Below are positions 1 through 5,881 of a DNA stretch of 5,881 bases, piece after piece. Position 1 is the stretch's first letter, and each line of letters opens with the position of its first letter. The stretch comes from DASVAL01 sp035649575. GTDB lineage: Bacteria; Planctomycetota; UBA1135; UBA2386. Below the pieces are notes generated by a model. It worked only from the letters and a program-made list of their open reading frames with translations, searched no databases and was not told where the DNA came from. The position numbers and the translations under genes were made by a program. Location: positions 1 through 5,881 of the forward strand of contig DASRJH010000118.1 in the NCBI GenBank assembly GCA_035649575.1, given 5' to 3'.

Positions 1-291
1 CAGCACGATGGCACCCTGTGGCAGCGCGAACACGAGCTGCACCACCTCGGCCCCGATGTAGTTCGCCGAACACAACAGGGGGTCTGGGATGTAGAAGCTG
101 TTTGCCCCGGCTCGCAGCGCCGGTTGGGGCACCGGGCCATAGGCGAGTTGTGCCAGGGAGAACCCACGAACGGGCAGCAGGAACTGCGCGGCGGTGAGGG
201 GCTCGAGGACGCCGGCGAGATGAGGCTCAGGGACCGGGCTGGTTTGTGCAACGAGAGCCGTGCCGAGACACAGCGGGAGAAGACCGCGCAT
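1..291 (-). CDS. Small secreted protein, N-terminal 97 residues (cut by window edge)
   Basis: The frame is open from the ATG at 291-289 to the left edge, so the C-terminus is missing. The start is well supported: GGAG lies 7 bases upstream of the ATG. Residues 1-16 (MRGLLPLCLGTALVAQ) form a short signal peptide, with likely cleavage at LVA|Q, so the protein should be exported. The mature part is rich in Pro, Ala and Leu and has no catalytic motif that I recognise. Residues 66-93 (FYIP, then VVQLVF, then PQG) resemble the C-terminal stretch of the 316-residue protein at 4770-5720 (LHIP, HVQVVF, SQG). From memory they also resemble the last part of a beta module that recurs in planctomycete secreted proteins. 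If so, the protein should end shortly beyond the window. Function unknown. It lies downstream of the metallopeptidase gene in the same direction, but the 325-base gap makes a shared transcript uncertain. Confidence 0.72.
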   Translation of the reverse strand, partial: MRGLLPLCLGTALVAQTSPVPEPHLAGVLEPLTAAQFLLPVRGFSLAQLAYGPVPQPALRAGANSFYIPDPLLCSANYIGAEVVQLVFALPQGAIVL

Positions 292-616
292 GAAAGTACT
301 CCAGGGACGATGGACCAAAGATGCAGCGCTACGAAGTGGCGGGCCCCCAACAGCCGAGCGAGAAACGATAGCAACTATTCGTTTTGCCTGCACCCGCCCC
401 CGCGCAGCTTGGAAGCGGGTCGGATTCGAGTCGCGCAGCACCGCTGAAATCCCGGTGGCAACGTCGATGCGCCAAGTGACTCCTTGGCGAAGTCGAGCGC
501 GAGTCGTTCATGCGCATCAGCGCATCCGCGTCGACGAGCGCGGCGACGCGTTCTCTTCACGCATCTTCATGATCGCGCCGCTGGGCGCGGGCCCCGACGC
601 GAGGTGCGGCGCCTCA
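292..616. other. Intergenic region without a convincing gene
   Basis: This 325-base gap separates the stop of the metallopeptidase (617-619, minus) from the start of the small secreted protein (291, minus). Open frames here are short, Arg/Ser/Ala-rich and look like chance frames in GC-rich DNA. Two things stand out: the GGAG ribosome binding site next to 291, and an AT-richer island at about 361-388 that contains an imperfect inverted repeat, described separately. A promoter for the leftward gene would be expected here, but I found no good -35/-10 pair. The six-base stem CGCGCC/GGCGCG at 574-589 has no U-run and is not a convincing terminator. Confidence 0.6.
363..384. repeat. AT-rich imperfect inverted repeat (possible hairpin or operator)
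   Basis: AAACGATAG (363-371), a three-base CAA spacer and CTATTCGTTT (375-384) form a nine-base-pair stem interrupted by a single bulged T at 379. It sits in the only AT-rich patch of the intergenic gap, 72 bases upstream of the leftward ATG at 291 and more than 230 bases past the metallopeptidase stop. It could be a protein-binding site for the leftward gene or an RNA hairpin. As a leftward terminator it would end in only three U residues taken from the stem itself, so that reading is weak. Confidence 0.4.
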
Positions 617-1435
617 CTAGACGCGCGGCGCGGTGTCGGGCCAAGCGCGGCCGTCGAACTGCGGGCAGAACGCGAGCAACAGTTCCCTCAGGCGCGCCAC
701 CTTGGCGCGCAGGATCGCGTCCTCTTCGGCGCGCTTGGCGACGTAGTCCGGCTCGACCATCAGTCGGGCGAACAGCTCGGCCTTGTCCTCCTCGACAGCC
801 GTCGTCGCATAGGAGGTCAGGAAGCCCTGCACGCCGGTCGTGTGCAGCGAAGCCCTCTGGTCGTGTTGCGCATGGATGCCGCCGTTGCCGTAGCGGAACT
901 GCGTTGCATTGAGGGCCGCCCACTCGCCGTCCTCGTAGACCTTGCCGTCGTCGCGGTCGTCGATCACGTGCATCAGTTCGTGGTGCACCACGATGCGCTG
1001 GTAGTCGCACGAGTAGTGGCCAGCGACGACGTCGAGATGAAGCGAATCGTGGTCGCGCAGCGGCACCGCGGCGCGCGGTTGCTTGCCGAGGCTCAGGTCG
1101 CGGCAGAGCACCACCCGGCGCAGGCCGATGCGCGCGATCAGCTCGGGCGGGTACTTGCGCAGCTCTTGGCAGAGCAGCGGCAGATACCGGTCGACCTGCC
1201 CGCGCGTCGCCGGCTTCGCCGCCAGTGCGCCCCACGGCGTGTCGATGGCGACCTCCGCCTCCAACGCGGTGATCTCGAGCCGCAACAAACGCTCGATCTC
1301 CGCCTTGGTCGGGGCGATCCCCTCCACCCGCTCTGCCGAGCCTGGATGTGGTCGGCTCAGGACCAGCAGCAGACCCGCGAGCCCGACGCCGAAGAGGATC
1401 GCGCGTGGGAGGAAGCGAGCAGGCGCCTTGGCCAT
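617..1435 (-). CDS. Exported putative zinc metallopeptidase (HELMH, gluzincin-like)
   Basis: This encodes 272 residues ending in TAG. I chose the ATG at 1435 because it directly precedes a signal or anchor sequence (basic KAPARFLPR, then the hydrophobic AILFGVGLAGLLLVL, residues 12-26). The longer frame back to 1624 adds only Arg/Ser/Pro-rich sequence of non-coding character. No clear ribosome binding site precedes 1435. The zinc site is H152-E153-L154-M155-H156, preceded by H151 and followed by VIDD. Further on, GFLTSYATT (204-212) leads into E215-E216-D217-K218-A219-E220, where E216 is the likely third zinc ligand in an ExxxE arrangement. The pair HExxH plus G-F-x-S-Y-A ... EED-x-AE-x-FA matches what I remember of the putative zinc-binding metallopeptidase families (Pfam Peptidase_Mx type), mostly of unknown substrate. 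All residues needed for activity seem present. It is transcribed away from the sigma-fusion gene across a 178-base spacer. Confidence 0.85.
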   Translation of the reverse strand: MAKAPARFLPRAILFGVGLAGLLLVLSRPHPGSAERVEGIAPTKAEIERLLRLEITALEAEVAIDTPWGALAAKPATRGQVDRYLPLLCQELRKYPPELIARIGLRRVVLCRDLSLGKQPRAAVPLRDHDSLHLDVVAGHYSCDYQRIVVHHELMHVIDDRDDGKVYEDGEWAALNATQFRYGNGGIHAQHDQRASLHTTGVQGFLTSYATTAVEEDKAELFARLMVEPDYVAKRAEEDAILRAKVARLRELLLAFCPQFDGRAWPDTAPRV

Positions 1436-1479
1436 CGGTGGCGCCAGTCTAACGGCGCGCGGGACCGATTGGCCGGGCG

Positions 1480-1508
1480 TTGACGTGGGCGCCGCGCGCC
1501 CCTGTGAT
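1480..1508 (+). promoter_or_regulatory. Candidate sigma-70-like promoter for the sigma-fusion gene, with inverted repeat in the spacer
   Basis: TTGACG at 1480-1485 (five of six consensus bases) and TGTGAT at 1503-1508 (four of six) are separated by exactly 17 bases. This would place the transcript start near 1515 and give a leader of about 100 bases before the ATG at 1614. The spacer holds a perfect inverted repeat, GGGCGC (1487-1492), CGC, GCGCCC (1496-1501), which could be an operator. Such GC palindromes are frequent in DNA of this composition, so the operator reading is weaker than the promoter reading. No comparably good promoter was found for the leftward metallopeptidase. Confidence 0.35.
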
Positions 1509-1613
1509 GCCACGCTGCGAGCCGATCCCGGACTGGCCTCCCGCCGGCGCGCGGTAGCGCGCTCGCCGCGAGGTTTCCGCGTACAACCGCGCCTCCCGGA
1601 CATCTCCGCACCG

Positions 1614-4600
1614 ATGACCAGCACGGACGTCGAACTGCTGCACCGCTACCTCGAGCGCCAGGACACGGGCGCGCTCGACGAGCTGTTCGGCCGCCACTAC
1701 CCCGCCGTGCACCGCGTCGTGCGCAAGCTCGTGCACGACGAGTTCGACGCCAACGACATCGCGCAGGCGACCTTCCTGGCGGCCGTGCGGTCCGGCCGGC
1801 GTGCTTTGCCGCAGTCGTTCCGGGCCTGGCTGCTGGCGATCGCCATCAACGAAGTGCGCCAGTTCGCGCGCGCGCGGCGCCGGCGACGCATCGACTGGCT
1901 GGCCGAGACGTGCCTGCCCGACCCCGCCGGCAGCGCCGCCGACGTGGCGGCGCGGCGCGAGTTCGAGCGCGCGCTCGAGGACGCGATCCAGCTGCTGCCG
2001 CCGCGGCTCAAGGAACCGCTCGTACTGCACTACTACGAGAGCCTGCCGCTCGGCGCGGTCGGCGAGATCCTCGCGCTGCCGCGCAGCACCGTGCAGACGC
2101 GCGTGGCGGCGGCGGTCGAGCGGCTGCGACGCGCGTTCCGCCGGCGCGGGCACGCCGCGTTGCTGCCGCTGCTCGATCTCCGTCTCGCACCGCCGCCGGC
2201 GGTCACGGCAACCGGCGTGTTCGCGCGCCTCTTCGCAGGAGTCCTGGCCATGAACGGCAAGCAGTTCGCCGTCGTCGTCGTCGCCGCGTTCGCACTCGCG
2301 CTCGGCACCGTCGGCGTCCTCGAGACGATGCTGGGGGAACGCGATCCCGCGCTCGCGACGCCGGTTGCCGCGTCGACATCGCAGGCGCGCAGCGAGGCCG
2401 CGGCTCCGGCCCCCGCCCCGGCATCGGGCGCCGCGCTCGCCGGCGAACGGCAGCCCGTCGCGCCGCCGGTGCCGATGGTGTTCGGCCAGGTCGTCGACGC
2501 CGCGCGCGGCGCGCCGGTCGCCGACGCCGAGGTGACGCTGTTCGAGTTCGCGACCGCGTCCACGGCGACGTTGCGCAGCGACGGCGAGGGCCGCTACGCG
2601 TTCGCCGCCTCGCGCGGCAGCGCGGGTCTGTTCCAGCTCGTGATCAAGAAGCCGGGCTTCGGCCGCCTCGCCGCGGCCGAAGTGGGCGCAACGCTGGAGC
2701 CGCGGCGCGACGTGCTCGCCGCGGGCCTCGTGATCCGTGGCCGCGTCATCGAGGCGGCCGGCGGCCGTCCGGTGCCGGCGTTCCGCGTGCTCGCGGCGCG
2801 GCTGCCGTTCCAGAACGAGAGCGAATGGGACTCGGCCGTCGCGTTGCACCGCCAGGCGATCCCGGAGCCGCTGCGCACCGACGCCGCGATCGAAGTCGCC
2901 GACGCCGACGGCTCGTTCTGTCTGCGCGACCTCGCGCACGGCAGCTACGTGCTCGTGATCACCGCACCGGACCGACAGCCGCTGTTCTGGAACGGCGGCG
3001 GCCGCAGCTACGACCGGTATCGCGGCATCGAGGCTGCGCCCGAGGACGAGGCGACGCCGGTCGAGATCGCCTTGCCGCCACGCGGCCACGCGTTCGTCGA
3101 GGTCGTCGACCGCGCAGATGGCACCCCATTGCGCAGCGCGCGCGTGCGCAACCGGGTCCGCGTCGACCACGGCGAGTTCGTGTTCGCCATCGCGCACGCG
3201 AGCGGCAATGCCGGCAACCGCTTCGAGCTGCCGATGGCGCTCGACGAGCGTGGCAAGCTCGACGACGTCGACTGCCTCGTCACCGCGGACGGCTACGCGG
3301 CGAGCACGATATCCTGCAGCGGCCAGGACGACGGCGAGACGTTCGTGATCGCGCTCGGCCGGGCGGCGACCGTGCACGGCCGCGTGTGCCTTGCCGCCGG
3401 CCGGCCGCTCGCGAGCGCGACATTGCTGGCCGAATGCGACAGCAACGGCCGCCTGGTCGGCAACGCCTGCGCCGACGCCGATGGCCGCTATCGCATCGAC
3501 GGTCTCGACGCACCGAGCGCCACGACGCTGCATTGCCTGGCGCCAGGGCTGTCGAGCGTGCTCGCGACGTTGCCGCTGCAGCTCGCGGACGGCGAGATAC
3601 GCGAGCTCGACATCTTCGCCGGCGCCGCGGCGTCGGCCGCTCTGCACGGCACGGTGTCAGTGCGCGGCGTGCCGCAGCGCGGTGCACTCGTGATTCTCGA
3701 TGCGCCACAGCGAGCGGAGGTCCGCTGCGAGACGCGCGCCGACGGAACGTTCGCGTTCGCGGGTTTGCAGCCCGGGCGCTACGAGCTCACGGTCGTGCTC
3801 GACGCCGGCAGCATCCGCAACCTGCGCGCCGAACGGATCGTCGACGTCGGCACGAACGCGCAGCGGCTCGACTTCGATTTCCAGAAGCGCGTGACCGGCT
3901 CGATACGCGACCTGAGCCGCGACCCGGCGCCGGCCGGTGCACGCGCGCCTGACCTCGAAGTCGTCGCCTCGCTGGTCGGCGCCGAGGGCACGTCGGACCG
4001 CGCCGATGTGCGCGAGGACGGAACGTTCGATCTGCTGCTCGCCGCCGCTGGCGGCTACGAGCTGTCGATCGACGGTGGCGAGGACTGGGTGACGGTCGCG
4101 CCGGTGCCGGTCGACCTGCGCGAACGCGATGCGATCGACGGCGTCGAGTTGCAGGTGGCGCGCGACACGCGCGACGCACGCATCGAGCTGCGCTTCGTCG
4201 ACCAGACGAGCGGGTTGGCCGTGTCCGGCGAGCTGCGTTGGACGCACGCGCGCACGCAGGCGGTCGCGAGCGTCGAGGACGGGCTGTTCGTCGAAGAGCA
4301 GAGCAGCCTCGGCGTGTACCGCTGCCGCATGTCGAGCGACACGCACCGGCCGGTGGTGTTCGAGGTGCAGGTGCTGCCGGGGCAGAAAAAGGTCGAGCAG
4401 CACATCGCGCTCGCGCCCGCGGTCGAGGTCCTCGTCGCCGGCGTCACGCCGGGCGGGCCTGCGCACCGCGCCGGCGTGCGGGCCGGCGACGTGCTGCGCC
4501 GCTACGGCAGCGTCGCGATCCACAGCGTGGCGGGCCTGCGCGGTTCGATCGCCGCCGCGACCGGTCTCGTCACGATCGTCGTCGCGCGCGAAGGGGCCGA

Positions 4601-4658
4601 GCGCGCGCTCTTGGTCGACGCCGGCGAGCTCGGCGTCGAGGTCGAGAACGCGCGTTGA
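1614..4658 (+). CDS. Membrane-tethered ECF-type sigma factor fused to Ig-like (carboxypeptidase-regulatory-like) array and PDZ domain
   Basis: This encodes 1014 residues ending in TGA. Residues 9-95 are sigma region 2 (DANDIAQATFLAA at 45-57; FRAWLLAIAINE at 69-80, then a basic run). Residues 118-176 are sigma region 4, with a helix-turn-helix around LGAVGEILALPRSTVQTR (146-163). Basic RRAFRRRGH (172-180) precedes one transmembrane helix (about 218-236), which predicts an N-in topology. An Ala/Pro linker (241-287) follows. Then come about seven Ig-like modules (288-935), several with the signature aDG-x-F/Y ... G-x-Y-x-L, for example 709-725. A PDZ-like domain (936-1012) carries HRAGVRAGDVL at 951-961. 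The ATG at 1614 starts immediately before typical ECF sequence, but only a distant GGA (13 bases away) precedes it. The frame is open further upstream without sigma-like sequence. No anti-sigma gene is adjacent. The role inferred is transcription control by an envelope signal; its target promoters and ligand are unknown. Planctomycete sigma factors with long C-terminal extensions are known as a class. Confidence 0.88.
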   Translation: MTSTDVELLHRYLERQDTGALDELFGRHYPAVHRVVRKLVHDEFDANDIAQATFLAAVRSGRRALPQSFRAWLLAIAINEVRQFARARRRRRIDWLAETCLPDPAGSAADVAARREFERALEDAIQLLPPRLKEPLVLHYYESLPLGAVGEILALPRSTVQTRVAAAVERLRRAFRRRGHAALLPLLDLRLAPPPAVTATGVFARLFAGVLAMNGKQFAVVVVAAFALALGTVGVLETMLGERDPALATPVAASTSQARSEAAAPAPAPASGAALAGERQPVAPPVPMVFGQVVDAARGAPVADAEVTLFEFATASTATLRSDGEGRYAFAASRGSAGLFQLVIKKPGFGRLAAAEVGATLEPRRDVLAAGLVIRGRVIEAAGGRPVPAFRVLAARLPFQNESEWDSAVALHRQAIPEPLRTDAAIEVADADGSFCLRDLAHGSYVLVITAPDRQPLFWNGGGRSYDRYRGIEAAPEDEATPVEIALPPRGHAFVEVVDRADGTPLRSARVRNRVRVDHGEFVFAIAHASGNAGNRFELPMALDERGKLDDVDCLVTADGYAASTISCSGQDDGETFVIALGRAATVHGRVCLAAGRPLASATLLAECDSNGRLVGNACADADGRYRIDGLDAPSATTLHCLAPGLSSVLATLPLQLADGEIRELDIFAGAAASAALHGTVSVRGVPQRGALVILDAPQRAEVRCETRADGTFAFAGLQPGRYELTVVLDAGSIRNLRAERIVDVGTNAQRLDFDFQKRVTGSIRDLSRDPAPAGARAPDLEVVASLVGAEGTSDRADVREDGTFDLLLAAAGGYELSIDGGEDWVTVAPVPVDLRERDAIDGVELQVARDTRDARIELRFVDQTSGLAVSGELRWTHARTQAVASVEDGLFVEEQSSLGVYRCRMSSDTHRPVVFEVQVLPGQKKVEQHIALAPAVEVLVAGVTPGGPAHRAGVRAGDVLRRYGSVAIHSVAGLRGSIAAATGLVTIVVAREGAERALLVDAGELGVEVENAR
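2237..2252 (+). promoter_or_regulatory. Internal ribosome binding site and ATG inside the sigma-fusion gene
   Basis: AGGAG at 2237-2241 lies 8 bases before an in-frame ATG at 2250-2252 (Met213 of the long protein). The codons that follow give MNGKQ and then the hydrophobic segment FAVVVVAAFALAL, which reads as a normal signal-anchor N-terminus. Initiation here would give an 802-residue protein with the transmembrane helix, Ig-like modules and PDZ but without the sigma domains. This site is far stronger than the one at 1614. It may mean internal initiation, or be a relic of two genes that became fused. Confidence 0.45.
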
Positions 4659-4769
4659 CTCGATCCTGACCGCTGTCCTGCGCGTAACCCCCGCCTGCTG
4701 GCGTGGATCCGGTTTTGGGCGTTACCGCACACTGCGTGAAGGCTATCCGCAGCGACAAACTCCATCGCC
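4659..4769 (+). other. Intergenic spacer with a possible structured leader
   Basis: These 111 bases lie between the sigma-fusion stop and the next ATG. GTAAC (4684-4688) can pair with GTTAC (4721-4725), and adjoining CCC/GGG bases extend the stem past one bulged C at 4720. Nested inside is CGCC-TGCT-GGCG (4692-4703). No run of T follows on the plus strand, so this is not a standard intrinsic terminator. A TTGGGC at 4715 has no good -10 partner. Whether the next gene has its own promoter cannot be decided from the sequence. Confidence 0.3.
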
Positions 4770-5720
4770 ATGAACCACTCCACCTTGGTCGCACTCGCGG
4801 TCGCCGTTGCACTGTTCCCCGGTGTGGTCCCCTGCCAGAACGTGACGAGCACCATCTTGGCTCCGAACCCCATCACGATGCAGTACAGCGTGGGTGCGCA
4901 GATCACGCAGTCGACGCAGCCCCCGGGCACGTTGCCGGCACAAGGCGCGGTAACGGCCGCGCTCGGCGCGTTCCCGTACTTGGCGTTCGCCCAGGCCAAC
5001 TGGAACCGCCACGACGAGGCGTCGCGCAGCCTGGTCGTCGTGGGCAACTGGCTGGCGGTCGATCCGTCGGTGTCGGCGGTCGCGACGATCCGGGCCCACG
5101 AGTTCGTCGCCGAGTTCAACGCGCCGTCCCCCGTACCGGTCACGTTGAACATCGCTCGCACGAGCCATCAGATCGCCGGCAGTTCGTGGCCGTCCATAGG
5201 GATCGATGTCGGCAACGATGGCACCATCGAAGTGTCGAATCTCTCGACCAGCGGCCCGTTCACGGTGGCTTCGAGCGTCGGCCCGCAGCCACTGCAGGTC
5301 CGCGTGCTGTTCGGTCCGCAAGCGCTTGGGGCGGGTTACTCGTCCCACATCGTCGGGATCGAGGCGTTGCCCGACAACGCCCTGAGCATCGCGCGCAACT
5401 CGCTCGGCTGTGGCCCCGCGTTCATGTTTGCCGAGCCGGTCTTTGCCGGCCGCGGTGTGATGGTGCTGAGCGACCCCGGCGTCGTCGTAATCGGCCTGTC
5501 GACGCAGCCGTTGTTTCTGCAGCCGGCGCCGTTCCCGCCGTCGATCCCTTGGCCGTGCCTGCTGATGCCGGCACCCGACATCGTGCTCTGGTCACCGCGT
5601 GGGCTGCACATCCCGCTGCCGGCGTCGGTGCGGCCGGTGCAGTTTCACGTCCAGGTCGTGTTCGTGAGTCAGGGCTATGGTCTCTGGACCACTGACGGCT
5701 ACACGATTGGCGCGCAATGA
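4770..5720 (+). CDS. Secreted beta-rich protein of unknown function
   Basis: This encodes 316 residues ending in TGA. The ATG at 4770 is chosen because it opens directly into a signal peptide (MNHSTLVALAVAVALFPGVVPC, likely cut at VPC|Q). No Shine-Dalgarno sequence is visible upstream. VPC is not a good lipobox, so a lipoprotein is unlikely. The mature protein seems to have two parts. Residues about 24-205 are beta-rich, with DVGNDG (146-151) and repeated hydrophobic alternation. Residues 212-314 run GCGP, then VVVIGLSTQPLFL, PWPC, LHIP, HVQVVFV and TTDGYTIG. In order and spacing this follows the beta module that I remember from many planctomycete exported proteins (GxGC ... GxS-PL-L ... C ... 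L-IP ... Q-xV ... SNG). The match is from memory and partly degenerate. There is no catalytic motif. It is probably an extracellular or cell-surface structural or binding protein, likely co-transcribed with the gene starting 46 bases downstream. Confidence 0.82.
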   Translation: MNHSTLVALAVAVALFPGVVPCQNVTSTILAPNPITMQYSVGAQITQSTQPPGTLPAQGAVTAALGAFPYLAFAQANWNRHDEASRSLVVVGNWLAVDPSVSAVATIRAHEFVAEFNAPSPVPVTLNIARTSHQIAGSSWPSIGIDVGNDGTIEVSNLSTSGPFTVASSVGPQPLQVRVLFGPQALGAGYSSHIVGIEALPDNALSIARNSLGCGPAFMFAEPVFAGRGVMVLSDPGVVVIGLSTQPLFLQPAPFPPSIPWPCLLMPAPDIVLWSPRGLHIPLPASVRPVQFHVQVVFVSQGYGLWTTDGYTIGAQ

Positions 5721-5735
5721 GGGCACGACCATTGC

Positions 5736-5749
5736 AGGCGCGCGCGCCT
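5736..5749. repeat. GC palindrome between the two secreted-protein genes
   Basis: AGGCGCGCGCGCCT is a perfect 14-base palindrome lying 16 to 29 bases after the stop at 5718-5720 and just before the ribosome binding site of the next gene. It can form a short stem-loop. With no T-run after it, it is not a standard terminator. It may only reflect GC bias, or be a small processing or attenuation hairpin between two co-transcribed genes. Confidence 0.25.
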
Positions 5750-5766
5750 TCACGAGGAATTCCCCT

Positions 5767-5881
5767 ATGCAAACGCTCTCCGCTGTCCTGTTCACGCTGC
5801 ACTGCGCGGTCCTCGTCGCGGCCCAAGACCCCGAATCGGCCCGTGTCGACCGCGACGCGGCGATCCGCCACTACGCCACGG
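5767..5881 (+). CDS. Secreted protein, N-terminal 38 residues (cut by window edge)
   Basis: The frame opens at the ATG 5767-5769 and is still open at the right edge. The start is well supported by GAGGA at 5754-5758, with 8 bases between AGGA and the ATG. The first 19 residues (MQTLSAVLFTLHCAVLVAA) form a signal peptide with likely cleavage at VAA|QD. The visible mature part (QDPESARVDRDAAIRHYAT) is charged and probably helical, unlike the Pro/Ala-rich beta proteins nearby. Too little is present to name a family. The gap to the previous stop is 46 bases and contains no terminator with a T-run, so a shared transcript with the 316-residue protein is likely. Confidence 0.7.
   Translation, partial: MQTLSAVLFTLHCAVLVAAQDPESARVDRDAAIRHYAT

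Noticed and set aside
411..440. tRNA-like T-loop sequence (GGATTCGAGTC)
   Set aside because: The flanking bases do not form a T stem, and no acceptor, D or anticodon arm could be drawn around it on either strand.
574..589. Possible terminator hairpin CGCGCC-GCTG-GGCGCG downstream of the metallopeptidase
   Set aside because: The stem is only six base pairs with no U-run after it in the direction of transcription; such palindromes are common in this composition.
260..1483. Long plus-strand open frame of 407 codons opposite the metallopeptidase
   Set aside because: It is antisense to a gene with a signal anchor and an intact zinc site. Its translation is Arg/Ala/Val-rich without domains, as expected for a shadow frame in GC-rich DNA.
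1083..1613. Upstream extension of the sigma-fusion frame by 177 codons
   Set aside because: The extra sequence is low-complexity Arg/Ser/Pro-rich, overlaps the metallopeptidase on the other strand and has no sigma character. Typical ECF sequence begins at the ATG at 1614.
1436..1624. N-terminal extension of the metallopeptidase to an ATG at 1624
   Set aside because: It would add 63 Arg/Ser/Pro-rich residues before an evident signal-anchor sequence and would overlap the start of the sigma gene.
1449..3647. Minus-strand open frame of 732 codons across the sigma fusion
   Set aside because: It is Arg/Ala/His/Asp-rich with no recognisable domain and is opposite a gene with clear sigma, Ig-like and PDZ features; it is explained by the high GC content at third codon positions.
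1910..3952. Plus-strand open frame of 680 codons in another frame of the sigma fusion
   Set aside because: The translation is dominated by Arg and Ala with no domain, the typical off-frame product of a GC-rich gene.

Overview
The window is very GC-rich DNA with strongly G/C-ending codons. It resembles an environmental bacterium of the Planctomycetota, from one of the lineages rich in secreted proteins. This rests on three things: an ECF-type sigma factor fused through one membrane segment to a long array of carboxypeptidase-regulatory-like (Ig-fold) domains; small exported proteins carrying what looks like a repeat-type beta module common in planctomycete secretomes; and the lack of a clear Shine-Dalgarno sequence at several starts. 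The placement is inferred from architecture; no marker gene is present.

Layout. Bases 1-291 (minus) hold the N-terminal 97 residues of a small secreted protein cut by the window edge. Bases 292-616 hold no gene but contain one AT-rich inverted repeat. Bases 617-1435 (minus) encode a 272-residue exported or membrane-anchored zinc metallopeptidase with an HELMH site. A 178-base divergent spacer (1436-1613) carries a plausible sigma-70-like promoter for the rightward genes. Bases 1614-4658 (plus) encode the dominant feature, a 1014-residue protein running sigma region 2, sigma region 4, transmembrane helix, Ala/Pro linker, about seven Ig-like modules and a C-terminal PDZ-like domain. Bases 4770-5720 (plus) encode a 316-residue secreted protein, and at 5767 another secreted protein starts and runs off the right edge.

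How they may work together. The sigma fusion would place its DNA-binding part in the cytoplasm and its Ig/PDZ part outside the membrane, so an envelope signal could be sensed without a separate anti-sigma factor. A divergently transcribed exported metallopeptidase lies next to it, and secreted proteins flank both. A surface-sensing or secretome-control locus is a reasonable guess, but nothing in the sequence shows which genes the sigma factor controls.

The most interesting detail is a strong Shine-Dalgarno sequence (AGGAG, 8 bases before an ATG at 2250) inside the sigma gene, exactly where the membrane segment begins. The upstream start at 1614 has no good ribosome binding site. The gene may therefore make two products: the full sigma fusion and a sigma-less membrane-anchored Ig/PDZ protein.
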